The notes under the pieces are model-generated. The model was not told the DNA's origin, did not search any database, and worked only from the letters and a program-made list of their open reading frames with translations. A stretch of DNA of 64,000 nucleotides from Amaranthus tricolor (taxonomy: Eukaryota; Streptophyta; Magnoliopsida; Caryophyllales; Amaranthaceae), in contig NC_080058.1 of NCBI RefSeq assembly GCF_026212465.1, positions 1,263,501-1,327,500 of the forward strand, written 5' to 3'. Position 1 is the first letter of the stretch, and every line of letters starts with the position of its first letter. Below, in pieces: positions 35,775 to 47,496 of the stretch. The translations under genes were made by a program, and so were the position numbers.

Positions 35775-36530
35775 ATGCATATTAGAAAAACTAATGATGA
35801 TGATCATGAGAAGAAGGATAAGAGGTTTGTTTGCGACATTTGTGACCAATCATTTTCAAGCGGCCAAGCTCTAGGCGTAACACCCCGGCCTCTCGGACTA
35901 CCGGTAACTACTTATGGAGACGGTAGACTGGCCTCACAGACCAACATAAGTCTTTCCTGCGCATTTTGACCTCACTCGTGCACACCCTGGAAAACTTCCC
36001 AGGAGATTACCCTTCCTAAGATTACTTGACACTAAGCACGCTTAACTATGAAGTATTTAGCAAATGGGCTTCTTACAAAAAAAGATACACCTTATTTATA
36101 TGAGTAGTCTATCAATTCTTTTTCAAACTAAATCTGGGGTATACACTAGGAGGTCATAAGCGAGTACACTTCGCAAAAAAGAAAAACCCAATGCAAACCC
36201 TAAATGAGACCCATATGATTGTTACGGGTTCAAATTCGAATCAGAGTAGCTCCCAAACCGAACAGGATGATATACGAATTGTTAATCCACCTCCCATGGA
36301 AGAAGTTGTTCGTAGTGAAGATATTTATTATGATGAAATCTTCAAAAAGATAAGGCAAAATACTGAGGGATTAGAAAAGTATGATGATGATGAGATTTAT
36401 ATTTACTGGAAGAATTAGGGTTAACAATAACTTTTTATAAGCCTTGTTTTTTAAATAAGGAAAGGATGTTAAACTTAGATGATCAGAATTTAAAACAAGT
36501 CCTAAATTAGACTCAAGTTGTTGTTTCTGA
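35775..36530 (+). pseudogene. Single-finger C2H2 gene split by a solo Cassandra LTR
   Basis: The first part encodes an acidic start and the finger FVCDICDQSFSSGQALG, at which point a 270-bp insertion enters. Coding similarity resumes at 36146 (GGHKRVHFAKKKNP) and continues through the EEVVRSEDIYYDEIFKKIR block to about 36400. There a small deletion shifts the frame (IYIYWKN then a stop). Further stops follow near 36508. It was probably a sister of the 25721 gene before insertion. Reading through the LTR meets a stop at about 35967, so only a fragment lacking the finger's His ligands could be made. Confidence 0.85.
35876..36145 (-). mobile_element. Cassandra (TRIM) solo LTR carrying a 5S rRNA-derived segment
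   Basis: 270 bp flanked by a perfect CTAGG duplication (35871-35875, 36146-36150). On the minus strand it starts TGTATACCCCAG and ends CCGGGGTGTTACG (last CA changed to CG). The minus strand contains AGTTAAGCGTGCTT (36034-36047) and GGAAGGGTAATCTCCTGGGA within about 35995-36020. These match the A-box region and C-box region of plant 5S rRNA in order and approximate spacing. A 5S-derived segment inside a short LTR is the defining mark of Cassandra elements. No second LTR or internal region remains. The pol III promoter would read against the host gene. Confidence 0.88.
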
Positions 36531-36599
36531 TCCAATTTGGGTTCATTTTCAGGTGCAAATACAACTTAGCGAGTTAAAGTAGCTATCCAAATCAATTAG

Positions 36600-38340
36600 G
36601 GTGGTATATGCAATTTATTTTATTTAAATTTGAAATTAAATTTTTGTTAAAAACTCTTTCCCTATATTTTATATTTTAGGAACAATACCGTAGAACTTAT
36701 GGTTATTTTTGATGTTCAAAGTTTAAATTCTTTTAAATTAACAACGGACGTACTTTAATTTTAAGTTAGGTTTGAATTTGAATTATTGTTGTTATTGTTG
36801 TTGTTTGTTGCAGGTGTTTGAAATTTAAGCTTATTAAATTCTTGACCGTTCAAATTATTCCTTGAAGATATCTATTTATATGAGTTTCATAATGAGTGAA
36901 AAATGGTACATCAATTCTTCCTATGAATAAAATTGGACTGCGATTTTTATGTTTAAGTATATTGTGACTTAGATCGAGCAGTATGTTTTGAAACTAAGTT
37001 GTATCATTTTATTTAAAGCTACATTCCCTAGTTAAGTAGCTCGCAAAACGATTAGGGCATAGATATGGGCTAGTTCAATAGAAATAATCTCACCATAAAA
37101 CTGTTTTATTTAAAAATTTGTGTTTTACTCGCTTTGTGATTGTTAACTATGCTCTCTCAATTATGTACTCTACATTCCTTGTTAAAATAGAACCAAACTA
37201 ATTCTTCTTGAAGGCCCATTTAAGGCCCGCAACCACTCATATGAAGCCCACTCTTTAAACCTTAGTCCGTCAAAAACCTGCTAAATAGGGGGTTAGAATA
37301 AGGGCCCAATAAAACTACTTAACTAATTTGTTCAAATTTCTTTTCTTTTAAATTTGTGATCCAAACAAGAAAATTGTATAGGTTTTCTTCTTTTGGGTTA
37401 TTAAGTTGATTTTTGATTAGATGTTTTGGGTCGATTTAGAAGTGGATTTTGTGTCTATTTTGGTTTTTTTATAATTGTAAATACATTAATAAATCGGATC
37501 AAATCGAATTCGATTACAAAGTCAGGTAGACATCGAATAATTAAGTCTGTTTTTGGCATTTCAACCTTCAAGTCTCTATATTTTCTACGCTTTCAATTCT
37601 TTCAATTCAAACAAAGTTTAAAAAAGTTAATGATATAATCCGTTTTCAAATAAGGGATAATGCATAAATAATACTATTATTTCCGTAATAAAACTAAGAA
37701 GTGCAAAACACTCTTATAATACTTGAAGATAAAGCGTTATAAAAGTCATTTGTCAACGATCCAAAATGCGACGTAATCCTTCCTCAGAAGTAACTACAAT
37801 TCCTGCACCACAACATGTTAGCCTTGTCCGGGAATGATCTCCTAAAAGCTCCTCTGACGTTCAAGTCAGTTGTGAAGACATAAATCAAGAAAAGATACGA
37901 TAATGAGTGTGATATTAACGATTATCTAGATGATTGTAGATGGTAGGAATGTGCTATTGGGTATGTCGAGTGTGAAGTTTGACGGAATAACGGTAGGCAA
38001 ATATAAACTTAGAGAGTAAATGTATTATGTAGGAGGTATTTATATTGACTGATTTAAGGATCACGAGGCAATTTTAAGGGAGATCATGTGTGACATGGAG
38101 TATACTGGTAGAGAGGGGAGTTGACCAGCTGTTAGGGTTTATGTAAGGAGTTATTTGATGGACAAATAGGAAGGAAAGGTCAGCAGGAAATGAAATTAAA
38201 CGAGAGATTTAAGTAATTTCACAATAATAATTAAATAAATAAGTAAATAAAATAAATAAAATGCTACCCCTAACAATTATTTATGACAATATAAGCTCTT
38301 TGTTAAAAGATAATATCAACTAAATATAGTCTCCAAATAA
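36600..38340. other. Intergenic with a dispersed repeat at 37395-37600
   Basis: 37400-37600 (GGTCGATTTAGAAGTGG, TGTGTCTATTTTGG, TCGAATTCGATTACAAAG) resembles the insertion inside the PheRS fragment at 47539-47730. No gene was found. Confidence 0.4.
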
Positions 38341-38344
38341 GAAC

Positions 38345-38515
38345 ACAAATTTTCTAATAAGACGGTCTCATAATAAAACAATTTTTATTAAATTAACCCA
38401 ATATATATATACTATGTTAAAGAGATTACTTAAAACATAAAGTGCTATTACTTTAAAGTAATTACTTAGATTTGGTTTTAAAGTAGTTATAAGTTAAAGG
38501 TAATCAATTACAATA
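38345..38515. repeat. GACGGTCTC-type dispersed repeat, copy 9
   Basis: The left end is CTAATAAGACGGTCTCATAA; the inside has TTAACCCAATATATA and AAAGTAATTACTTAG phrases. It ends about 200 bp before the eEF1B start. Confidence 0.5.
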
Positions 38516-38580
38516 TATTAGAACGAAGAGGTAAATTTAAGGGGCGGACAAGAAGGGAATATCCGGTATAAGGAGTTGTC

Positions 38581-38605
38581 TAGGGTTTAGTTTAGTTATA
38601 AATAT
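38581..38605 (+). promoter_or_regulatory. Telo-box and TATA box of the eEF1B gene
   Basis: TAGGGTTTA (38581-38589) is the plant telo-box, common in promoters of translation genes. TATAAATAT (38597-38605) lies 16 bp downstream and about 110 bp before the ATG. A CT-rich leader follows. Confidence 0.65.
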
Positions 38606-38716
38606 TCTAATTCGTGGTTATTCATTTTTCTCTCGGCCGCTCAATACTCGTTTTCCTCATCTCTTCATACTACAATCAGATCCGCCATTTGTTCTTATTA
38701 AAAATTAATTCTCACA

Positions 38717-41700
38717 ATGGCCGTCATATTCAAAGATCTTCACACCGAATCTGGTCTCAAATCCCTTGATGCTCATCTCGATGGCAAATCATACATCTCC
38801 GGGTATTGATTTTTTTTCTTGTTTTAATTTCGACAATTTAATGTTTGTTTGATTTGATTTTTAAAGATTTTAATTAGTACTATTATGTTTTAACTTATAG
38901 ATTGATAAATATTGTGACTTTTTTTTTATCTGATCTGGGTTGTATTGCTGATTTGCAAATTTAGTTGAGTTGAATTACTGTCAAAGGATAAACCTATACA
39001 AAACCCCATCTTCAGGTTATGAAGATTTTCGAAGTTTGAAGATTATTTACTTATTGGTTTATGATTTATGATTGGTATAATGTCAATTACATGCCTTTTT
39101 GGTATCAGGATTTGATCTTGGTATAAATCAAAAAATGAATTGTATTAGATAATAATTAACCTTGATTATTATTATTATGAGTATGCCTGCCAATATTAAA
39201 TCTGTCTTTGCATCGTCGTTTAACATTCTTTGTTACTGAATTCTCCTTTAGAATTTTGATGCATTACCCAACTAAAATGAAAGCTTTTTGAATGTTGCGT
39301 AGTTATCTTATCTTCTAAAACTGAATAGGAGGGTACTGTATTAATACATGATTTTAACTGAACCTAAAGTATAGTTTACAACTATGCCAAAGCCTTAATC
39401 TAGAAAATAATGTCGATCTTATAATTTGAGCCTAATTTTGAATTACATGTATATTTGTGTCGAAGAGTGTATTGGAATTTCATGTTAAGCATATATTAGT
39501 TATCTTGATAAGTTAAATTGATATCTTCACTCGTGGACAGTGATGAGATCACCAAGGATGACATTAAGGTATACTCGGCAGTGTTGGAGAAGCCAGCTGA
39601 GACTTTCTCGAATGCGAGCAGGTGGTACCAGAGTGTTTCACAACAGCTTGCCTCAAGGTTTGTGCTTCTGTAATGAATTTGGGTTGATTAATATGCTTCC
39701 CCTTCTGAATCTAATTAGCTTGTAGATTATGCTTAGTTTAATTATTTGTTGATGGACGTGCCCTCTTTGTGTAACTCATAATAGCTATGATTTTTGGTAT
39801 GATTTCTTATGAAATTTATACTTTGCTGAAACTATGATCATCAATATCATCAATATTGCATTGATTGTCATCCAATATTCAATATGATCATTGATGAGGT
39901 TTCTAACTTAGATATATAGTAGGTATGCTGCTTTTGATTAGAAATGGCGGATGAAACTTAAATTTAAAGAGATAAAGAAAGTTGGAGATGCTACTGGTAT
40001 TTTGACCAACAAATGGAACTGATGTGGATATTGAAATATATTGTATGTTTCTTGGTTTTTTATATCACGAACCTTCCTATCACTCTCTTTCAAACTTGGG
40101 ATGGCACCATCTATTTCCTTCCTATATAACTTGTCATTTACTCATTTTGATTAAGCGAGTTAAAATGTCGCCTTCCTTGACTTGTTTAATGTTTTATTGC
40201 TTCTTCATGATGCTGTTAAGTTTAATGCGTTGGTGGATGCTGACGGTAAAAAGGAAAAATTCACTATTAATATTCAGTGAGTGCTAAAGTTGAAATGCAG
40301 TCTATATTACTCTTCTGAATGTTATGAGACTTACTTTCAGTTCTAATCTTTGTCTTCCATGTTTAGTCTTCTATCTTTTTGTACTCATATCATTGAGTAA
40401 ATTTTTCATATTTTTTCACTTTCTAAAAAATATGACAGTTTCCCTGGCCAAGCTGTCGGTGTGAGGTTCTCCCAGGGAGAAGCTGCTGCTGCTCCTGCAG
40501 TGGAAGAAAAGAAGGTTTGTTCTTGCAGCCCTTGTTAAATAATCTTTTATGTATGCACGTCAAAAGTATCCAATAGTTGAATTTGATCTTCAAAGCTTTG
40601 TAATAGAACAACTTGAGTTTGAGACGGAATGTATTTAGCAACAAACTTTGACACTGTCAAACAGCTGTTCTCTTGTCTCGACTCAAGGATATTGCTACTA
40701 GCTCAGGTCACCACAAATTTTTGAATAAACAAAAAGATATCCTGATGATTATAACATGTAGTTGTTAAGGTATATAAAAGGCATCGATTAAAATTTGTCT
40801 GTCATGATGTAAATGGTAATAGTTTTGTGGTTTTCTGATAAGTATTTGTCCAAAGCTCTTGAAAAACGTGATGCTGATTATTTTTTCCATGCCTTTTTAT
40901 ACCCCAATCATTTTACAATATTTCTCGGTCAGGCCCTAGCTTAAAAGTTTTATTGTTTCTTGATGTTCTGTTTCTATTTTACAGGAAGCACCTGCTGGAG
41001 ATGAAGATGATGATGATTTGGATCTCTTCGGTGATGAGACTGAGGAAGAGAAGAAGGCTGCTGAAGAGAGAGAAGCAGCTAAGAAGGCCTCCGGCAAGAA
41101 GAAAGAAAGTAAGTTTCTTTATCTAGGACTAATTCAAATTTAGATGCGCACAGAAGGAAAGTTTTTTTGTTTAAGTACTTTTCAAAATTTAATTGTGCAC
41201 TACAGTGCATACAAAGATCATTTTTCGGATTAGGAGTAGGCTTTGAAGGGATTTGGATGCCAAAACTTTTGTCTTGATAGCATTATATACTTATGTGTAT
41301 CTGGTACTTGAGAAAGGGGTTATGCTGCTGTTAATGATTGAAATCATCGGTTTGGCGTTTTTGTGTACCATTGTCCTTTAAGAATTGAATTTCGAGCGTG
41401 ACACCTGGATAATGGGTGTTACACATGAACCAACACCAAATTAAAATCCTACGCCTGAGATTTTATCTGAACGTGGATGGATTATTCAATAGTCCTCTCC
41501 CTTTCTGTTGATGAGATAATTGTTTCCTACTCTTAAAAAGTATTTTTCATAATCTCTATATTTGGAAAACCATCTTCTGCTTTTATCGCTTTGACGTTGT
41601 TGTGTACCTTGTCATTTAAGCGTTGAATTTCGAGCGTAACACCTGGATAATGGGTGTTATGCATGAACCAACGCCAAATTAAAACCCTACTCGTGAGATT

Positions 41701-42206
41701 TTATCTAAACGTGGATGGATTAATTGATAGTCATATCCCTTTCTCACATGGGGATAATCGTATTCTAAGTATGTGTAATCATAATCTCTATATCTCGAAA
41801 ACCATTTTGTTCTAACACTGTTTTATTCAAGGCGGAAAATCCTCTATTCTTTTGGATGTGAAGCCATGGGACGATGAGACAGACATGAAGAAGCTCGAAG
41901 AGGCTGTTCGCAGTGTGCAGATGGAGGGTCTCACATGGGGAGCATGTATAATTTCGTCTTCGGTTTCTCACCATTTTGTTTCCCTATTTTCCGCTTGCCA
42001 TTTCAAAATATTTTAGCTGAATATTTCTCTATTTTCCCGCAGCTAAATTGGTCCCTGTTGGTTACGGAATTAAGAAGATGACAATCATGATGACCATTGT
42101 CGATGACCTTGTCTCTGTCGACCAACTCATCGAAGACCACCTCACCGCTGAGCCAGCCAACGAGTACATCCAGAGCTGCGACATTGTCGCCTTCAACAAA
42201 ATCTAA
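38717..42206 (+). CDS. Elongation factor 1-beta/delta class subunit (eEF1B nucleotide exchange factor)
   Basis: Six exons with GT-AG borders: 38717-38802, 39541-39657, 40439-40514, 40985-41108, 41832-41945, 42043-42206. They join to 681 nt, 226 residues, the usual plant length. The protein starts [18 protein letters not shown] (GST-C-like N-terminal part). Next come an Ala/Glu-rich hinge and the acidic motif [15 protein letters not shown], a likely casein-kinase-2 target. The C-terminal guanine-exchange domain includes [30 protein letters not shown] and the final [10 protein letters not shown]. In the cytosolic eEF1 complex it reloads eEF1A with GTP after each aminoacyl-tRNA delivery. All exons are intact. 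A paralogous class naming (beta versus delta) cannot be settled by eye. Confidence 0.96.
41347..41822 (+). repeat. 238-bp tandem duplication inside eEF1B intron 5
   Basis: Copy 1 is about 41347-41584 and copy 2 about 41585-41822. Shared landmarks include TGAATTTCGAGCG, AACACCTGGATAATGGGTGTTA, CATGAACCAAC, GAGATTTTATCT, ACGTGGATGGATTA and CATAATCTCTATAT at a constant 238-bp offset. Copy 2 runs up to the branch/acceptor region of the intron. Confidence 0.85.
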
Positions 42207-45200
42207 GACTACCGAAAGTACTCTATATCGCGTTTTCTTAGATTCTAGTCTGGGATGTTTTAGTTCGTCTCGAAGATTTTGTTTTCGTTGTCCATCTTTT
42301 TAGATGTGTGAGAATTGAGAACGCTACGATCCTTTTTCGAAGGGATTGTTTTGAAGTATCATATTTATTCAATTTAAAGATTTCTGGGTAGCACGAGAAT
42401 GGTTGAAAAGCTAACTCGTATGAGTTTGATTCAGGCCACCTATAAAATAAAAAAAAATGGATATGCATCATTCATAATTTTATTTAATGATGAAAAAAAT
42501 CTTACTAGTGCTTTGTTAATGGCTTTTTTTTCACTCTACAAGCTATTTATCTCATAAATATTTATATTTATTTATAAAATAAATATAAATAAAAATGTGG
42601 TTTAAAAAATTTAAAACACAAGAAAAGTAGACAAATAGTCTCAAATAAATTTTATTACTTTAAATAAATATTTCTTATAACACTTAAGAAAATTGAATAC
42701 TTCATTTAGCTTTTAAAAAGTGCTACATAACTTATTTCAAAATTAATGATGAATGGTCCTCTCAGTTATTGAGATTTCTATTTTTTTAATTCCTAATTTC
42801 ACTTCTCAAGTAAAAAGGTAATTTATGATTATGAAAAAAAATGAAATGATATGCCTAAATGGAGTTAAAAAAGAAAAAAATTTTCTATTATGGTCCTCAC
42901 TTAAAAATATTTTTCAAAATGGTGTTCATGTCACTAACCTATTTTGATGTTGGTTTGGAGTCTTCAAATCATATTGTGAATCAAAAGAATAGTAGGTCTA
43001 AGTAGAACTAAAAAATAAAACAATACAGTCTCTAATCCTCACTAAAATTTATTTTCAAAAAAGCTTTTTATAAAGAAAAAAAATTTAACCAAATTTATCT
43101 GAATTTGATTTGAAAACTTCAAACATAAAAATTAGACCGAAAAAATAATTGGTATATATATCATATAACATGTGATACATAGATTCAATTATGATACAAT
43201 AATATAGATACAAAATCGCAACAAACAATTAAAAGTCAGCTTTCTCCTTTAAATATGGCTAAAATTATTATTTAATTATATGGGTTAGGGGAATATAGAA
43301 AAAAAAATAGGAATGCATGGTTGAAATATTTAGGAAGACGTTAGGCAGTTCACTTATTTATCTACTTAATAAAAAAAAGTTGTTCCCAATAAAAAAGGGA
43401 AAAATCTGACAAAATATCAATTATAATTTATCTACTTTATGAGAAGGATCCACTATTTGTAAGGATTTTTTTGAGTTTACCAATACTAAGGATTTTTTTG
43501 AATTAACGAGACAGAGTTAAAATTGTTATTAACAAATTTTCTATGAATAAATCAACGTCCAACGATAATTTTACATCCAAATGTTCATTATAACTTTTTT
43601 TCTTTAATTTTTACTGTTATTTTACTCAGATTGATCCAAGTCTCAAATGCATCAAGTAGTTGTGGCTAGCTATAGGAATATCAAGAGAAGCAATTTTTAC
43701 TTTTTTTCATCGTAAATCGAAGATACTTTTAAATATTTTTCAATCCCTAAAAAATATATATTCCAACAATTGTTTTAGCTCACATTGAGGTTTGAAAATT
43801 TCAAACCAAAAACAAAGTAGCTTAGTGTTAAACCTTACTTACATGAGCACTACTTTAGAAATTTTTTTCAATGAACACCAAAATAGAAATTTTTTATTTA
43901 TTTAACACTTACTACTTTCTCCATTCCATATTAGTTGCAACATATGAAAAAATAGCACTATCACTCTTAATTTGTGATTAGTTTTTAATCTATAAGTTAA
44001 AACATAGTCAAGTGAGATCTTGTTTGATTCGTCTCATTACAAAGATTATTAATATCAAATTTTTATAATTTTTTACTATATATAACTAGAGATATTAAGA
44101 ATTAAATTAGTGCATTGGATTGTATGAAAAAACAAATATTGTAAGTACATTACTGTTTCTTTAATATTATATTAATATATTTTGGACCTTTTTATTGTTA
44201 TCAATTGACCCCTTACTAAATTAAATTTCTAATCTTTAGATATGAACCCTGAATTGCGTCTCCTTTAACCTATCTTTGAAATGAACCCTAAATTGCGTCT
44301 CCTTTAACCTATCTTTAAAATAAACCCTGAATTGCGTCTCCTTTAACCTATCTTTAAAATGAACCTTACTCATTTTTCATCTTAATTTATGTGCAAATAT
44401 CCTCATAGTAGCAAATTTGACGTGAGCAATGAACAACATATAATAAAGTTATAAAATTATACTTTTTCAGGATTTTATTAGTTGCTACAATCGACTAATA
44501 TTATTTGGTGTATATTTCTTCATGTATAATATAAAATATAGTAAAATGATATCTTGTTTGATTCGTCTTAATATTTATTTTATAATATTAATTTTTTTAA
44601 ATTTTTAATCATATGAAATTAAAGATATTAAATATTTAAATGGTGCATTAAATAGTGTAAAAATAAAGTGTAGCTATATAAAAAAAACCGGACAAAGTAT
44701 TAATATAAGTGATTTGGTTATTTATGATAAATTTGTATTATGAATGATGGCGTGGGAGAAAAAGTCAAGAATGACCCACGAGCCATTAGCACGAATGCAC
44801 GATTTCCGCTTTCCAAATAGGATCATAATAAGGTTCATTAGTAGCTAGTTTAAATTTTTTACATAATTTAATTTAATATGTTGTTTTATTTATTTATATT
44901 TTAAATCATGTATGATTAAAACTTAAAAATATTAATATTATGAATATATGTTATTAATGATATATATAAATAATATCCAATTTGATTATATTCTTTTTTA
45001 TATATTACCTATAATGTACGAAAAAGCTGCTAGTACGATGAATAGTGCAACTAATCATAATATAGCAACTACTAATCATATTAGATAAATACAAATTTAA
45101 CTCCAATTTAGTTTCGATATTTTCGACTCATGCATAAGAAATAATATAATCAAATGGGACCTTGATTTATTTTTCACAAAACTTAGTCTTTTAATATGTA

Positions 45201-45420
45201 TTTTTTGTAATTTTTATTTTGTCAAAATAAATATATTTAATATCAAAATATACATTAAATTACGTGTAAAAAAATATAGAAAATATTGGATAACTGAAGA
45301 AAATACATAGTACTTATTTTCCAAAGTTTTAAAAGTAGATGTTTAAGACATTGTGTAGGTGTTTTAAATTTAAAGTAGGTATTTAATCAATCAGTTGTTC
45401 CCATTCTTTTTTTATGTATT
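42207..45420. other. 3' UTR of eEF1B, then intergenic with MITE remnants
   Basis: 42207-42450 is probably 3' UTR. Stowaway-like fragments occur at about 43915 (TTTCTCCATTCCATATTAGTTGC) and 44560 (TTGTTTGATTCGTCTTAAT). No gene was recognised. Confidence 0.4.
44242..44368 (+). repeat. 39-bp minisatellite, three units plus a partial
   Basis: The unit ATGAACCCTGAATTGCGTC...CTTTAACCTATCTTTRAA starts at 44242, 44281 and 44320, with a partial fourth at 44359. A single related unit, including its upstream TTAAATTTCTAATCTTTAGATA, lies at 47430-47492. Confidence 0.85.
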
Positions 45421-45426
45421 TTGAAT

Positions 45427-45772
45427 ATAGGTGTTCAACAGGGCGGGTCTACCTAACGGGTCAGATCAATAACGAATCGGGTTATTAATAGGCCTTTGTG
45501 TAAAGGGTCTAGCTGGGCCTGGTCGGGTTGAATAATTATAGGAATTAGTTATAAAAAATATTTTACCACTTTTTTTATACTTTTATATGATAAGATTATA
45601 TACATAGTTGAATTGACCCAATGGGCCATAATATATATTAAAAAACTATTGTATGAATTAAAAAACGGGTCAAAGTGGGTTGTATTTCAACGGACTTTGA
45701 CCCATCCCAGTCCGTTTAACATTAAACATGATCCGCGCTACCCTCCCCGCCCAGTCCGTTGTACACCTCTAT
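45427..45772. mobile_element. MITE with GGTGTTCAAC-type inverted ends, in the RING gene upstream region
   Basis: The left end is AATAGGTGTTCAACAGGGCG and the reverse complement of the right end is AATAGAGGTGTACAACGGAC, then TGGGCGGG. The inside has GGGTC and GACCC motifs in inverted order. It ends about 150 bp before the TATA box of the RING-H2 gene. Confidence 0.65.
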
Positions 45773-45920
45773 TTTTCAATAAAATTATGATATTTTTAAT
45801 TATCTTTTGCGTTTTCTCCCTAATTTTAAAGTTTAATATTACAGTTAACAGAAAAATAGAGTCTTTTTTTTTTTTATTATTATTATTAGTGCTAGTGGGT
45901 TGAGCTTCTGAGTGAAAAAG

Positions 45921-45930
45921 TATATATATA
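45921..45930 (+). promoter_or_regulatory. TATA box of the RING-H2 gene
   Basis: TATATATATA about 130 bp before the chosen ATG. The upstream in-frame ATG at 45935 lies only five bases past it, before any likely transcription start, so I chose 46058 as the start. Confidence 0.5.
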
Positions 45931-46057
45931 GCTTATGAGTTCTAAAATTTCTATTCACTCAAATTTGTTTTTTCTGTTCGTCTATCTTAACCAGACAAAA
46001 TTACATTTTTCCATAGCGATTATTAAAGAGAAAGGAGAGGGATCGAGAATATTAAGT

Positions 46058-46720
46058 ATGTCAAGTTTAGGTATGTCTTATACTACTGTAGCAGATTGTT
46101 TTGATCAATACGTTCGAATTATTGAAACATTTGATCCTTTGATGTTTCGGAACAATCACGATTATCGATTCCAGGTTTATGAAGGTTTAACTCCTTTTTT
46201 GGAACATCGAAGGAGATATGGTTTACATGACGATAGTATTCTGTGGTTGATTTATCGAGCGCAATTGCCGGATTCTGGATCTAGACTAGACGAGATGACT
46301 GAGCGGCTATTGATTGAATCAGAAACTCCATCACCAGATTCTCAATCGGCAATCGATGCTCTGGAAACGATTAAGATCACTCCGAATCACATAGAGAGCG
46401 ATAATTCACATTCAAATTGTCCGATTTGTCTAGATCGGTTCGAGATTGGCACTAAAGCGAGGAAAACGCCGTGCAATCACATCTATCATTCTGAATGCAT
46501 TGTTCCATGGTTGGTGCTGCGTAATACTTGCCCTGTTTGTCGCCATCAGTTAGAATCGGGTCCTGTAAATTGCCGGCAAAACTCGAGAAACACTAGTAGC
46601 GATGATTCGAATACAAGCAGGAGGAATACGTTTTCCTTCATATTGCCTGTTCGTTCACAAAACAATGGCCGCAACTGTGGGAATCCGCCATTCGTAGTTG
46701 GAGAGATTCACGAGAACTAA
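46058..46720 (+). CDS. RING-H2 finger protein, probable E3 ubiquitin ligase
   Basis: 220 residues, single exon. The RING-H2 (C3H2C3) domain spans 121-161: C121-P-I-C124, C139-N-H141, H144, C147, C158-P-V-C161, with the conserved W151. It is preceded by the family motif SAIDALETIKIT (97-108), which is typical of the plant RZF1/RDUF/BTL-like group of ubiquitin ligases. The N-terminal zinc-ribbon of that group is absent, although its broken paralogue at 54562 still has a relic. Residues 15-45 (FDQYVR...FDPLMFRNNHDYRF) match that paralogue. The tail is polar, Ser/Asn-rich. Such proteins are normally cytosolic or nuclear and transfer ubiquitin from an E2. The substrate is unknown. All zinc ligands are intact. 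Confidence 0.85.
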   Translation: MSSLGMSYTTVADCFDQYVRIIETFDPLMFRNNHDYRFQVYEGLTPFLEHRRRYGLHDDSILWLIYRAQLPDSGSRLDEMTERLLIESETPSPDSQSAIDALETIKITPNHIESDNSHSNCPICLDRFEIGTKARKTPCNHIYHSECIVPWLVLRNTCPVCRHQLESGPVNCRQNSRNTSSDDSNTSRRNTFSFILPVRSQNNGRNCGNPPFVVGEIHEN

Positions 46721-47490
46721 CCTATTTAAAATTAAAATTAAAATTAAAATAGTTAATATTTAGAAGTTAATTATTATAGTTTTTTTTTTTTTAAGATTTA
46801 TTTTGAAGATATGTAGTTGCTAGTGACCTAAAGAGCTGTAGTTTGAGATATAATTAAGATAGTTTTTTATTACTCCTACCTTGTAAGCTTATAATTAGGC
46901 TAATTTTCTAATGTGTTAACGTTGTAGTTTTAAATTTTACATTTAACATCCTGCTATACTTATTTTTAGAAAAAATTTCCCAACATAATTTAATGGATAA
47001 TACTAATAACTGCAAATCACTACAGCCACCATCAACGATCAGTCTCTAAATTTTGTTTCTTTAATCTTTTTTCAATTAAAATTTAGAGGAAATACAAATT
47101 GATTGTTCTCATGTTTCAAGATAATGAATGATGTGACTTTCAAATAAAAAATTTATCAATTTAAATTGTTAAAAAAACATCATTGTAAATGTTGAGAAGC
47201 AATGAGACGGACTGAAGGAAGACGATCGGAACTCTAAATTGATGAAAATGCATTATGAAAATTAGTTCGGAATATTGAGAGAAACATTGATTTGAATTTT
47301 TGGGTTCATAGAAAAACATTTTGGAAAAAAGAAAGTTTCACTTCTCAAGTAAAAATTTAAGACATTATCACTTTTATATTTTATTAATATTATTTTGAAT
47401 CATTTTATTATATCAATTGTCCCCTTTCTAAATTAAATTTCTAATCTTTAGATACGAATCATGAATTGCGTCTTTTTAACCTATCCTTAA
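46721..47490. other. 3' flank of the RING-H2 gene, no gene
   Basis: A short (AAAATT)n lies right after the stop. 47385-47492 carries one unit of the sequence that forms the minisatellite at 44242. Confidence 0.45.
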
Positions 47491-47496
47491 AATCAA

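Noticed and set aside
45935..46057. Upstream in-frame start of the RING-H2 gene
   Set aside because: That ATG lies five bases after the TATA box, before any likely transcription start; the leader is AT-rich and not conserved-looking.
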